A stretch of DNA of 64,000 bases from Cunninghamia lanceolata (taxonomy: Eukaryota; Streptophyta; Pinopsida; Cupressales; Cupressaceae). Position numbers and translations under genes: made by a program. The DNA lies in assembly GCA_027924645.1 (NCBI GenBank), contig BSBN01001807.1, positions 11,302,001 through 11,366,000 on the forward strand. The letters run 5' to 3'. Shown here in pieces: positions 45,341 to 57,900 of the stretch (the stretch's first letter is position 1; every line of letters starts with the position of its first letter). The notes under the pieces were generated by a model. The model had not been told where the DNA came from. It worked only from the letters and a program-made list of their open reading frames with translations, and ran no database searches.

Positions 45341-47130
45341 TATGAGATCAACAATCAACATGTGCTCATCTATGTCATCAAGAACATCTAGGCATAGACT
45401 GTCATTACACATTTGACTTCTAATATAATCATGTCAAAATCAACAAGTTTGGAGTCATTTATTAGACAAACATAATCATAAAATCCCTCTTCATTTCCGC
45501 TCTCAATAGTGACATATAAACCATTCAACTCATCCTCATCATTGGGACTAGATGTGCCATCATACTCAATGTCTTCTTTACTGCTAATTGATTGATTTGT
45601 ATTCATTGATTATGATAATTCAACACTTTTAGTGCTTACAAGGGTACACCATACTTAGCTTGTTTGTCATAACAATCATCACGCTGATTATTCATTATGC
45701 TTCTAACATCATCATTGTGTTTCTTTTCATGAAATCCATTGGTTTTTTTTAACTACCTTTGTGATCATTACTCCCATGACCTTGATTGACAATAGATTGC
45801 TGATTTGAGATGACTTCATACTTGTATTCATGAGCTACTCTAACTAATTCACCACCTACAATATAATAATTTGGGTTGTCCTTTAACATGCTGGTAGGTC
45901 TAGTTTTACCTTGTGAGTCTTCATTTGGAATGGTTGGTCCATCACAATGTGCTTGTAATAACTCTCTTTAGTGCTAGTGACTTCTTCTATCTTGTCTTGA
46001 GCAGGTGTATCCATGGGAGGTTAAGAAAGCGTGTTTGAGAATATATGTTAAAAAAATGTGAAACTAACCTAGAGATTGTGCATACCACCATTTGTAAATT
46101 AACATCAACAATCAACATGTGCTCATCTATGTCATCAAGAACATATAGGCCTAGACTATCATTACACATTTCACTTCTAGAATCTAATCATGTCAAAATC
46201 AACAAGTTTAGAGTCATCATATATGTTGATTATTCATATGTTGATTTCTATATGTTGATTATTCATTAGTCATCATATGTTGATTTCTATATGCTGATTA
46301 TTCATTATGCTTCTAACATCATCATTGTCTTATTCATGATGCATATAGAAATCATCATCATGTCGAGGAAGTGAGCAAAGACTCTAACACCAAAAGAGTG
46401 TGAAGCTTGTTAGCATACAATTTTTTCACTGCAAAAATACCCTGATTCGCCCAACAGGTAGCAACAAATAGTGCTAACAAATGGAGGAATCATTGCGAGT
46501 CCAACGATTCTCCTCTACATTTGAGAGGGGCAGCTCCCTCGTATGATGGGGTTTTTTTGGGTTTTGAGTACCTTTAACCAGAAGGTACAAAAGGTAGCAA
46601 AAAGAGAGAAAGAAAGATGAAAGGAAAGGAGAAGAAATTTGCCTATGAACATAGGAACACAACACAAATTCCCACAATGAAAAAGTCAAAACACTAACAA
46701 TAGAGGCACAAAGTCCTCTAAAAATACCTGCAAATCAAGAGTGTACAGAAGAAATTGCAACAAATTAAGAGACTGAATGAATGTAGGAACAATTAGCCTC
46801 TATGAAGAAATTATGGACGTAGGAACATAGTTTTTTGTTAATATCAAAATCAAAACTAGACCTCAAAGTCTCTACTCACCCCTTCTACAAAACTTTCCAA
46901 TTCCATAGGGTAGCAAAAGATCCTTTTCAATGAGACAGGAAACTCATCTTATACAACCCACTTCTTATGGAAGATCAAAAGGCATTCTACCCCTCCTTCA
47001 ACAACTACAAAGGACAAAACATTAAAGAAAATGAAAAGTCATCGATGACTCTTGGCATTCACAAATAAGGCCAATGAATACATCCTTTGTCACCACTTGT
47101 GTTGAATACATCCTTTGTCACCACTTGTGT
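45341..47130 (-). other. Unassigned DNA with a split direct repeat and short coding-like pieces
   Basis: A segment of about 110 bp (ATCAACATGTGCTCATCTAT ... GTCAAAATCAACAAG) occurs at about 45354-45455 and again at about 46106-46209, 752 bases apart. The minus strand of both reads pieces such as DSKLVDFDM and LYVLDDIDEHMLIVDV. Before the first copy lies an open segment (45606-45388) with ELNGLYVTIESGNEEGFYDY. This looks like a duplicated fragment of one protein-coding region, perhaps of a retroelement, but I cannot name it. A 29-bp phrase (GAATACATCCTTTGTCACCA and following) is repeated in tandem at 47074-47130. Confidence 0.4.
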
Positions 47131-47186
47131 TCTATTTTGACTTGACAACACTAAGTTCTTCAATAGCTACTTCTAAATCCACATCC

Positions 47187-47640
47187 TTAACTTGATATCA
47201 CACTTTTATCTCTAACACTTGGTCTTATTCTGGTAACATTCTCCAATGTAGCATATTCATCCTTGTTGCTACCTTTAAGGTATACCCCAACCAGTTGTCC
47301 TCTGTTTGGGACTCTTGTAGATGTTAATGCATCAATACCTTCTATCACAACATTTAGTGAATACTCAAAAAGAGTCACATGTACCTTAACAATACTGTCA
47401 ATAACCTTGTATGCAACACTGATAGGGCTAGTTCCTATAGCACATGTAACATGCTCTTCTCCATGATCATGCTTCCATGAGGCCTTATTTTCAATAGGGA
47501 TTGGCTCTGACTCATTCTATTCTCTAATTTGTGAAATTAGCATAGTTGCTAAGATAAGGGTGGCATCAAAATCAGTTTCACATGCTTCACAAAAGGAAAG
47601 AAATGCCTTCAGTTCTTTCATGCTAAAAGTTACATCAACT
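47187..47640 (-). pseudogene. 2-isopropylmalate synthase-like C-terminal fragment
   Basis: The minus strand reads [20 protein letters not shown], then [20 protein letters not shown] and [11 protein letters not shown], then a 12-residue interruption and GSNKDEY. This follows the regulatory (LeuA dimer) domain of plant 2-isopropylmalate synthase or methylthioalkylmalate synthase, where a GTGPVDAAYKA-like loop precedes LLEYS and EGIDA. In plastids the full enzyme joins acetyl-CoA to 2-oxoisovalerate for leucine synthesis. Here only about 100 residues remain, with a stop upstream. It is joined in the same orientation to PP2A scaffold sequence, so it is part of a chimera. Confidence 0.6.
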
Positions 47641-48330
47641 GCAAGACTTGTGGAATAATATGTTGCATAGCCCATTCATGGCCAAATTCTTTAGTAAGTC
47701 ACTTTAAATTGTTGGTAGTTGCATCACAAATTGAGAAGACCTAGTCTTCAATCCACTTCATGCAAAGTGAACCTAGTTTATCATTAGAGAAGCTGATTCC
47801 CACCTGACTAGCTAGCAAAGGAATATATTCTATTATTGCAAGTCAAACTCTCTAATGCATGTCTCCTACAAGGTCAACAATAGCTGGCAAAAGGGACTGA
47901 GATAAAAGATCAATTCTAAACACTTGATTCAATAGATCGAATTTGCTTATTATGTCTAGTTGAACATTAGGGAATTCATCCTTCAAAAGAGATCCAAAAT
48001 TCTACAAACTTTGTCACCTTTCCTGCAGCTGCAATATGCACTTCTGCTTCATTGTCATGCGGCAACCGTAAATATACAGGCACAAGATACATCTTGGTAC
48101 TCTTAGAACCAACTGCCCCACAAATCTCATATAGTTGAATTGCAACAAGGTAACGAACTTGCCAGGACTTACCTTGAGAGAAAGAGAATATGCTCTACAC
48201 AATCCTAAGGTTCCAACAGCTTTCTAAGTGTTGCATCAAACTTGGGAAAATTTGTCGTGCTAATCACCTCAACTTCTCACAAAAATGCAGCTTCTCCACT
48301 AGGGCTATGAAAGTCACTCAATCATTTGAT
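47641..48330 (-). pseudogene. PP2A scaffold (A subunit) gene fragment, intronless
   Basis: The minus strand reads, in order, [87 protein letters not shown] and FGHEWAMQHIIPQVLQ. These are consecutive HEAT repeats of the 65-kDa regulatory A subunit of protein phosphatase 2A (RCN1/PP2AA in Arabidopsis), which holds the catalytic and B subunits. No introns interrupt about 200 codons. There are frameshifts and stops (Trp to TAG, Arg to TGA types). A short segment appears deleted around 47990-48000. It ends abruptly at QVLQ, where the synthase-like fragment follows. Confidence 0.82.
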
Positions 48331-48514
48331 TGCAACCTTTGTGTTATCTCCCTTTATACACTTGTAACTTTAGAAAATATCCCCTTGGGGGCTTTTCCCT
48401 CTTTAGGTTTAGCTCCCAGGGTCTTTTGCATGCATTTAGGACATCTTACTTCATAATTTGGCATCTTGATGGAATGAGCCCTAGGTAACATGACAAATGG
48501 GACCTAGGAGGACC
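48331..48514. other. Spacer between the chimeric pseudogene and a putative LTR
   Basis: No feature recognised. Confidence 0.3.
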
Positions 48515-49612
48515 TGTTGAGCTTAACCCTGCCTAAAATAGGGGTGAAGGACTTGGGCACCCGCGCCCTAGTCCTGCCCTATTTTGGGGTAGTCCCAATT
48601 CTTGGGTGTTGGCTTGTGATCGTTACTTGGGTCCTATGCTAACACGGTAAGTTTGAATTTAAGAAATCTTGGCGGGGGTGTTTGTAGTTGCATATAAAAG
48701 CATGTTTAGGCATTCATTTGTAAACTATATTTCAATTATATGATTACTAGCAAGCTATTGTGTTCTCAAGGTGATTCAAGGCTTTCATTGTGTTGCAAGA
48801 GCATATTTGTGTGGTTTATGTGTTTTTGTTTATAGATTTGAGCATCCATTTCATCATGGAATGAAGAGCATCTTCCTCCCATGAGATCTTCACTACATGG
48901 TACATTATATTGTGTTTGTTATCATTATTTCATTTGGTTTTTGCCTCTGCCTCCCTAGGCACGCACTCTCTATCTGACAATGGTGTTCAGAGACTTGAGT
49001 GTCCTCTGGGGCTTGACTGAGGCAAGCCTCTAAACACCACATCTCCCTCCCAAAGTTTTCATGGTTGTAGGTTACAGGTTGAGGAGCTAGACAAAGTGAA
49101 GTTCCAGGTAGACATCTTGAAGTGTCAAATTGTAGAACAGGAAGAAAATATGCCCCCTAGACTTGGGCGCCTGCTCATTAGTCCTCCAAATTCTGTGATG
49201 AGAAAATCTTTGAAACAACAGGAAAGAGTTGCAGACTGATTTCTCAGATTTGGACAGAAACCAAAGCCTTGGACTTGGTCTCCCGCTTCTGTTTTCTTGA
49301 CTTTTCTACCTCAGAACCCCGAAAACAAGTATTCTGTGATTTGTCATTTTACTTCCCTTTGCAAGAGTTTTTTCTGTAATTCATCTGTTTACTGTCGTAA
49401 TTGCAAAATTAAGGTTTTAAGGGTTGATTGAACATAGGAGAAGGAAAATTGACAATTAAACACCCTAATCTAAACTTCCCTACATTTGTAAGTGACCAAG
49501 GCCCTATTAGTGCTTTGCCACTCAATCCGAAGGTCCTTGAATGTGTTAGGTGAAAGGAGGATTCAAACATCTAACAATCAAAACATTAAGCAATCCAAAT
49601 TTTACCTGAACA
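48515..49612 (+). repeat. Putative Ty3/gypsy-type LTR
   Basis: Proposed ends are TGTTGAGC (48515) and CTGAACA (49612). A TATA box (CATATAAAAG at 48691-48700) lies in the first fifth. After the end comes TTTTGGTGAACCC, possibly a tRNA-primer site of a gypsy element. No second copy is in the window, so both edges are guesses from composition and terminal bases. Confidence 0.35.
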
Positions 49613-50259
49613 TTTTGGTGAACCCATAATTTTGGACTTAATTGCAACTTGCTGAGTGTTTTTCTTCAGATTTGGATTGATTTCATTCATTCATATATTA
49701 TTCATCTTATTGCATTAAGAAAATTTTGGAAAAATTCAAAAAATTACATTGTTAGGCTTACTAATTTCCATCAATTCTTTCTAAATTTCCCTAATTTATG
49801 ATTTTTCCATCATATCTGATATAAACTATAGAAAAATATAAAAATTCAGAAATTTGCATTGCATTTTCATCATTTAATAGCTAGGGTTTTCTAGAAATTT
49901 TGACAATTTTCATATAACCTAGTAATTCCAAAATCTAGGGTTAGTAGGCAAAATCTTCTTTCAGATTTATCTAATGATTTTAGAGGCTCACTCAAATTAA
50001 AATTTGGCTGTAGTCTTTCATTTTAGTGTAAAATTGCATTTAGATTTCAAATATTTGCATTTTTGCACAAGAAATTTCAACAAAAAACTAGCAATTTTCA
50101 TGCATTTTCATTAAAATTGCACTTGCATTTTGCATATTAAAACTTGGAATTCATTTTCAAATTTGAGAGTATTTTATTTTCATCATAAATCAGACCACAG
50201 AGAATTCACATAACATTTTGTGTCAAGATCTTAAACGTAGGGCTTCAAAAACAATGATT
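49613..50259. other. AT-rich non-coding DNA, perhaps a retroelement leader
   Basis: No ORF of note. Many GAAAATTTT-type words and TAGGGTTT phrases. It could be the untranslated leader behind the putative LTR. Confidence 0.3.
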
Positions 50260-50777
50260 TTCACTAGATTTGGCCTTATCGACTCTCTAAATTTATACCA
50301 TAGGCGTGTTGTGAAAAATATTTTTGCATTAATTTGTTGTTATCATGGTAATTATGTTTTTTCCCTACTAAAAAATCTTCACAACACCCTTTTATCGGGC
50401 CATTGTATTGAAAATTTGGTAAAAAATTACCTATTTTTGCTATTTTTGCCCTAGGGTTTGGCCTAGTTTGCACTCCAAGTGTGTTGTGGTAAATTTTATG
50501 GATTGAGGTGACTGATATCATTACTTTTATTTTCTATACCTCCTAAAATTTATTACAACACCCCTTTTTCTAGGTCTTGGAAGTGAAAAACTGTGAAAAA
50601 TAACCTATTTTTTGCTATATTTTCACTAGGGTTTGATCTTAAGTGGCACTAAAAGCATGTGGTGATGGATATATTATCATTAAGTGGTTGTTATTACTGA
50701 TATACTTCACTTTCTATCATCATTTTCCTCACAACACCCTTTGTCATGCTCTTTTGCATCAAGATTTGGTGAAAAAA
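50260..50777. repeat. Three degenerate tandem repeats of about 170-190 bp
   Basis: Each unit holds a CACAACACCC-type phrase (near 50379, 50551 and 50733) and an AGGGTTTGxxCT phrase (near 50451 and 50627, with a related TTTGGCCT at 50270). Similarity between units is moderate. The gypsy LTR at 50778 is inserted in or next to the last unit. Confidence 0.6.
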
Positions 50778-51892
50778 TGTCATGCCCACATTTCCCATGT
50801 GGTCACGACACGCAACACACGTGTCATGTCCACATTTGTCATGTGGTCAAGACATGAAATATCAAAAAAGTTTTCCATATGTCCCTAGAAACCCCCTCGC
50901 ATGCGTTGATGTGCTTGATGGCAATACGCATAAGGTGTAAAATTGTCAATCAAATCTTGGGGAAGAGCGATTACATACACAATCCCCTGCGAATGATAGC
51001 TGACTAGGGGGTTATGCGATGCGAGGACCATTGCTACTAGGGTTAGGATCAATTTGCCTGAACCCTAAGTTTCCTAGGTGAGTGATATGATTTAGACAGG
51101 AGTTGAAATCCAACCCTAACTCTAGAGCATAAAAAAATAGATTAAAATATGCTTACATTAAAAATAATAATCGCAAGGCAAAATAAAATGTTTAACTAAT
51201 GCCAAGGAAATTCGTTTAAAACAAATGCCCTAAATTCTGGAAAATTTTGGCAGCATAACATGTTCTTAACATTTGAAATAAATAATTTAAAAAAGGTCTC
51301 CCTCAAAAACATTTATGAGAAAAATTAGACAAAAAGATTAAATTAAATTTACTAATTAACATTTTAAAAATTACCCACCCAAAAAGTTGAAAATCAAATT
51401 AAATAAAACTATTAAATAATTAGTTAACCCCTAAATTAAATAAACCAACTAATAAAACTATCCCAAGCAATTGAATTTATAAATGAGGTAACATATAATT
51501 TTCCCTAACCAAAATTTAATAAACGGTTAGATAAAAGACTCTCGCACTTAAGTCTAAGTCAAACTAAATATTTCAAATAAACCCCATGAGGAAAAGAAGG
51601 GGGAAAGTAAATCCACGTTCACAATTTAAATGAAAAGTCCAAATAAAATATTAAAAGATACTCACCCAAGCCCTAAAACTTTCTAATTAAAATAATAATT
51701 TCCTTAAGGGTCATGAAAGAAACCCTAACCTATCCCTATCCTCTCATTCTTTCTTTCCCATTTTTCCCCCCCTCTCTATTTTCCTCTCTCCTTTTTTTTT
51801 GGATGTAGATTTTGGAGAAGGTAGCCATGAGAGGCTTACCATAGTGAGGTATATTCACTGTGTATACTCTCAAGAATAAGCCCTTTTTTTAG

Positions 51893-51914
51893 ATATATAT
51901 ATATATATATATAT
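51893..51914. repeat. TA dinucleotide microsatellite in the F LTR
   Basis: Uninterrupted AT repeats. Further runs are at 52514-52553 (TA), 52003-52018 (AC), 62586-62612 (TATG) and 63187-63220 (TG). The left and right LTRs carry different lengths, as expected for slippage. Confidence 0.9.
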
Positions 51915-52508
51915 CCGGTTAAAAACATGATACAGAGAAAACCCAGAATGTAAAATGATGTGTATATGCTTTTCCTTGTGTATATTGCAGACTGGAATAA
52001 AACCACACACACACACACATATATTTATGCCATAGTTAATAATTTTTATTGCATTGCAGAGTAAGGAATGGACAGCATTTCGGGGGGCCGAACAGCCATA
52101 GGGTGAAGTGGCTGCCGCCGTTCTACGACAAAGTTCATAGATTTTATTAGCAGGTTTTATATTTGTTCAGAGGTGGTAACAGGTGTGGGGACCCCTCTAC
52201 AATGGCTGACGGTGCTGTGTGGGTGGCGGCATGTGGCCGTCGTCCACACAGTCACCAATCTCTTTTTTTTTCTATTAAAAAAAAACACAACCCTAATACG
52301 ACCCAGGGTTCGACCATACAAAAAATAAAAATTACATTTCTCTTTTCTTTTTTGTGGAAAATCTAAGATCAGGATAGTAAATAAACTATGATACTCAATT
52401 ATTTTAAGAGGCATTTAATATTCTATATATAAGTTTCTCAACTATAATGAAATAACTTCTCTTTTAAAAAGATAATTTTAGTAAGGTGGAAATATACAGA
52501 TACATGTA

Positions 52509-52544
<36 letters not shown>

Positions 52545-53875
52545 TATATATATCCCATTTCTTTATCTTCTGATAACAATACAAAATAGAAGGTATCTAA
52601 ACTATTTCATTTGCTGTCACAGATTAAAATGATGTAATAGTTTTAAAAAATGAGATACTTATTTTTTTGCAAGATAAGGGGCAATGTTCACTAATTTTTT
52701 TCTCATAAAAGTAACTATTACAACATACATTTACTTTTTTGATTTAAAAAGCTAGCCACTATATATATATTTTATTTTATGCAACTAAATCTGAACTAGT
52801 AAGACAATAAAATTTTCTTTGAAGTTTAAAAAGACAACATATGCATATTTCCCATTTTTGTAAGTCTTCACACAACATCATGATAAAATAACTTAGCCAA
52901 CATATTTTTATTTTCAAATCCACAACAAGATGCATTACTCATTTAAAATCGTTTACAAAGAAAATACATAATGGAGTGTACACTTGTATGCACCTCCACC
53001 AAGCTTCCATTTCAACCAAGTGAACCTGCAAAACTTAAAATAAGGAGGGAAGCCAAGCCACAAAAATTGCTCTCCTCCCTACCATAGACCCGCAAGTGGG
53101 TCACCCCCGAGCTGGGAAGTCGATCTTCACATGGATTCTATCACTTCACAACAAAATCAAAATACAAGCCAACAACACAAAATCACCCATAGCTTTTACA
53201 CAAAACAAAACTCATAGAAATGAGATTGGAGGGGTAGGGGAGTGGACCACTCGACTCTAAAGGCCACTCCAAAAACTCTTAGTCTCAACACCACAAGGCT
53301 TCAAGCCAAAAAAATGATATCTCCATGAAATACAAAATCACCATGGCACTCATGCTAACCAAAATAATCCCATACTCAATATAATACCCTTAAGGACATA
53401 AGGATACCAACACTAGGAGGGTGACCTCAAGGAGGTTCACTCCTCCCCCACCCCACACAAAGAAGGACACACCCAATACCACCACAAAAGAAAAGACTCC
53501 CAAAACACAACCAAGCACATAAGCAAAATAAAACAAGCATATGGAATGGCTAAATGCCATGAGGCTTACCTTAAGAGGCCAACAATGGATGCAAGTTGAA
53601 GAAGAGCCCACAAGCTTTCTCCAAGCCTCCAATCCTTCAAAATCCTCTAAGTCCTTCCCAAAACGCTCCAAAGATAGAAAAATTGTAAAAAAAAGAACCC
53701 CCAACTCCTCTCCAAGAGGAGTTAAAATAGGCGTTCTTTCAAGGCCTTGAGAAATGAGAAGGTGACACATGTCACCTTCTCCTTCCTCATCCCATGCCAC
53801 TTGCAAAGGAGAAGGAATGTGAGGGTGACATGTGTCACCCTCCTATCCATTCAAACCCTCACCCTCTCCACTTGT

Positions 53876-54017
53876 GCTCTCACACATGTGTGAGAGCAAA
53901 AGTGGAGAGGTGGCATCTCTCCCCATGGCTCCATGTGGATAAGGGATGACACATGTCATCACCTTATTCTCCAAGAGAGCCCCTTCACTCCAAGATGCTC
54001 TCACACATGTGTGAGAG
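53876..54017. other. Repeated perfect palindrome CTCTCACACATGTGTGAGAG in the F LTR
   Basis: A 22-bp perfect palindrome at 53876-53897 and the 20-bp core again at 53998-54017. A one-mismatch version is in the opposite LTR near 61059-61080. Close by are GGTGACA/TGTCACC inverted arms (53760, 53825, 53946, 61118). They may be protein-binding sites or cruciform-forming DNA in the LTR control region. Confidence 0.8.
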
Positions 54018-54989
54018 TCTTGGAGGAAGGTTCCACACACTTGGGGGTCTCAAAGACTCCCCAAGTCTTCAAGGTGGAGGAATCCCCAAGCCTTGGGAAG
54101 GGAGATGGGTCTTCTTTCAAAGCATGACTCAGCTCCCACCCTTACCCATTTTGAATTTTCGTCACTTTTACTTAACCCAAGTTTAAGGTGACTAGACAGG
54201 AGTTACCCTAGGGTTTAGTAAGCCCAAATGGACCCTAGACCCTAGGGGTACCACCTAGGGTTAAATTAAACCTCTAATAAACACTTAAGAAGGTATAAAT
54301 TCACATTAAATGGCCCAAAAATAAAAAGGACACCAAATGGTGTGAATTAAAACACATATTTTACAACACATCAATTAAATTAAAGAAAAGGGGTGAACTA
54401 GGCCAATAAATAAAATAAAGGCATTCACAAAAACCTCATTCAATCACACATGATCCTTATCCCTCTTGGGAATGGATCGGCCTAACAAGGGAAACATGTA
54501 AGTGTGAGATCGGCCTCCAATTTTTCGTGGCCTGGAAAATCACTTGCGCACTTGAACAAATGGTCAATCCGAATATATATATCATAGCCAAAGCAATAGA
54601 ATGTAACACTCAAGTCATCGCATAATTCATATCAAACATTAAACAAATCACATCATAATTAAGATTCATAATTGCATTTTCTATATACTATCTCAGAATA
54701 AGAATCACATAACAAATCCATATAATGAGCTCATAATCAACATCACTATTAATCATCAAGTGTATCTCACATGTCTCACATCATAAGAGCATCAAAATAG
54801 GATATAATCAAATCACCACATACTAACCAAAGCTAATCCAAAATAAGGAGATATAGTCTAAATCTACATAATGGAAATCAATAGTCTCTAAATGTCTAAA
54901 AATGTCTCCAGCTGTAATATGAACTGATCAAAATAGGGAAGTGAAATAAATAGGCCTCACATCCTCCCCCCCTAAGACTAAACTTCCTC

Positions 54990-57900
54990 CTGGAAGTCAT
55001 CAAAGAGGTGAGGATAAAGTGTCCTCAATCTAACTGCATCCTCCCAAGTCGTCATGACCTCATCATACCGATCCCACTGGACCCTAACCTAGTCCAGCTC
55101 TCAACCTCGAAGGTCCAGTGTCTGATGAGCCAATAGGCGAATTGGCTCCAAAGCCAACTACCCATCTACCTCTACCTGTAGAGCATTCCAGTCCAATACA
55201 TAAGTAAATTAGATATATATCGCCGTAATACAGACACCTAAAAAATATCATGGATGCATGACATGCTAGGTGGCAAGGCTAGACGATAGGCTATAGGTCC
55301 TATCTACTCCAAGATCTCAAAAGGCCCTATGAACCATGGTGCAAGCTTAGAGCCCTTTCCATAACAGAATGGACTCTTGTGTGGCCACACTCTTAGGAAT
55401 ACTTTGTCACCAACTGAGAACCTCTGATCTAGTCTCTTAGCATCGGCATACTTCTTCTATCTATCGTGTGCCTCCTGAAGTCTCTATCTAATTAAGGTCA
55501 CCTACTGCTCCATATCCTGCACCAGCTTTGGCCCTATAGCAACTTTATCCTCTATCTGATCCCAACTCAATGGTGTCCTACAAGGTCTGTCGTACAAGGC
55601 CTGATAAGGAGGCATACCCAACAAGCTGTGATGCCCATTATTGTAGGAAAACTCAACTAGATACAGATACTCCTCCCATCTAGACTGGTGGTCCATAACA
55701 TATATATGGACCATATCCTCTAACACCTGATTCACCCTCTCTATCTAACCATCTGTCTTGGGGTGATAAGCGGAGACAAAGTTGAGTTGTGTGCCCAACG
55801 CTTGCTGCAAAGCCCTCCAAAAGGTTGATGTGAACACTGAGTCTCTGTCAGAAATGATGTGGCAAGGTACCCCATGTAATCTCACAATGTCATTCAAGAA
55901 TGCTCTCGCCATTGCTGGTGCATTGTACATCATGTGTATAGGTGAGAAATGCACCACCTTGGTCAACTTGTCAACTGTCACCATAATGGCATCATGGCGG
56001 TGAGAAGACATAGGAAGACCAACAATGAAATCCATGGAAATGGTGTCCCATTTCCACTCTAGTATCTTGTGAGGGTATAAAAGACCTGTTGGATGCTAAA
56101 TCTCGGCCTTGACCCTCTGGTACTCAAGGCATCAAGCAACATACTCTGTAATATCTCATCTCATACCTGCCCAATAGTACAACTGTCATAAGTCAGCATG
56201 CATCTTCTTCACCCCTGAGTGTGCTGCATAAGGTGCTCTGTGAGCCTCTGATAACACTATTGTACATAGGTCACCTGCATGGGGTACATAGATGCATTGT
56301 TGATGATGAAGTAACCCATCTGCCTCAAGCGAGTATCCTACAAACTTGCCCACAAGGGCCCTCTATGACTGGATCTCCTGCTGTACCTCAAGAAACCACT
56401 CATCCTCAGGTAGATGCTAAATAATGCATCCCCTCAAGTCCACACTCAGAGTCAAGGTTAGGATCTCGTGGCACCTCTGACTCAATGCATCTGCAACCAT
56501 GTTCTCCTTCCCTTTGATGTAGTGGACATCATAGTCATACTCGCAAAGAAACTCCATCCAACGCCACTGACAAGCGTTCAAATTCATCTGCGTGAATATG
56601 TACTGAAGACTATTATGATTAGAATGAAGCTCAAAGTGATGACCCAATAGAAAGTGTCTCCAACAAACTAGAGAATGAACCACTACTGCAAGCTCTAAAT
56701 CAAGAGTGGGGTAGTTTAGCTCATGGGTCTTGAGCTTTTGTGACTCATACGCGATCACTCTACCACCTTGCATAAGTACAACTCCCAAACCCTCAAGTGA
56801 TGCATCAGTGCAAACCATGAAATCTGCTACTGGATCAGGAACTGCTAAGATGGGAGCACTGGTAAGACGCTCCTTGAGGACCCCAAAGGCCCTCTCGTAA
56901 TGCTTAGTCCAAGTAAAACTCTTCCCTTTCCACTAAAGGGAAGTGATGGGGTGCGCTATCTTGGAGAAGCCCTCAACAAATCTATGGTAATAATCAGCTA
57001 ACCCCATGAAACTCCTGACCTTTGTCACACTGATGGGTGCTGGCCAATCCCTGATAGCCCTAATCTTCTATGGATCTACGGAGATACCATCTCCAGATAG
57101 GATGTGCCCCAAGTACTGTACCTCTGTCCTAAAAAATGCATACTTCACCATGTTGCCATAAAGATTTTGCTCCCTTAAGCACTGCAAAACCTGACGTAAG
57201 TGCTCCTAATGCTCCTCCTCAGTCTAGGAATAGATCAATATGTCATCAAGGAAAATAATCATGAACCGATCCAAGTAGGTACGGAACACCCCGTTCATGA
57301 GACTCATGAACACTATAGAGGCATTCGTCAAGCCGAAGGGTACCATAGTGAACTCATAGTGGCCATAACAAGTCCGGAAGGCAGTCTTATGGATGTCCAC
57401 CTCTATGATGCACAACTGGTGATAACCAGACTTCAGGTCTATCTTAGAGAACACTCTGGTTCCCTGCATCTAGTCAAAGAGATCATCAATCCTAAGTAGA
57501 GGATAACGGTTCTTCACCGTCACCTTATTTAGCTGCCTATAATCCACGTACAAATGAAGAGACCCATCCTTCTTCTTCACGGAGATGACTGGTGCGCCCC
57601 AAGGTGAAACACTAGGTCAGATGTGCCCCTTCTTGAGAAAATCCTCTAACTATAGCTTGAGCTCCATGAGCTCGTGAGTGGTCATCATGTAGGGTCCACG
57701 AGACACTGGCTTGGCACCTGACACTAGATCAATATGAAAGTCTTCCTCTCGATGGGGTGGCATCCCTAGTAACTCTGGTGGGAACACATCGACAAACTCT
57801 CTCAAGATGGGATGGTCATCTAATGATGCCTCTGGCTCATCCTATGATCTGTCGCTAACAGTGATGGTGAACATCTGGCATCACTTCTGCATGTAGCACT

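Larger units (their letters stand above)
50778..54961 (-). repeat. 3' LTR of element F, 4184 bp
   Basis: On the minus strand it starts TGTGAGGCCTATTT right after the purine tract and ends GGGCATGACA. The same terminal phrases recur at 60027 (start, plus orientation) and 59947 (end), which confirms both edges. It contains TA and AC microsatellites, a CG-rich patch near 52080-52240 with GGCCGAACAGCC, and several palindromes. It contains no gene; ORFs such as 53390-53806 are accidental. Over 4 kb is very long for an LTR. Confidence 0.87.

Noticed and set aside
53390..53806. Minus-strand open frame of 138 codons
   Set aside because: It lies inside the long LTR of element F, and I see no matching open frame in the opposite LTR copy.
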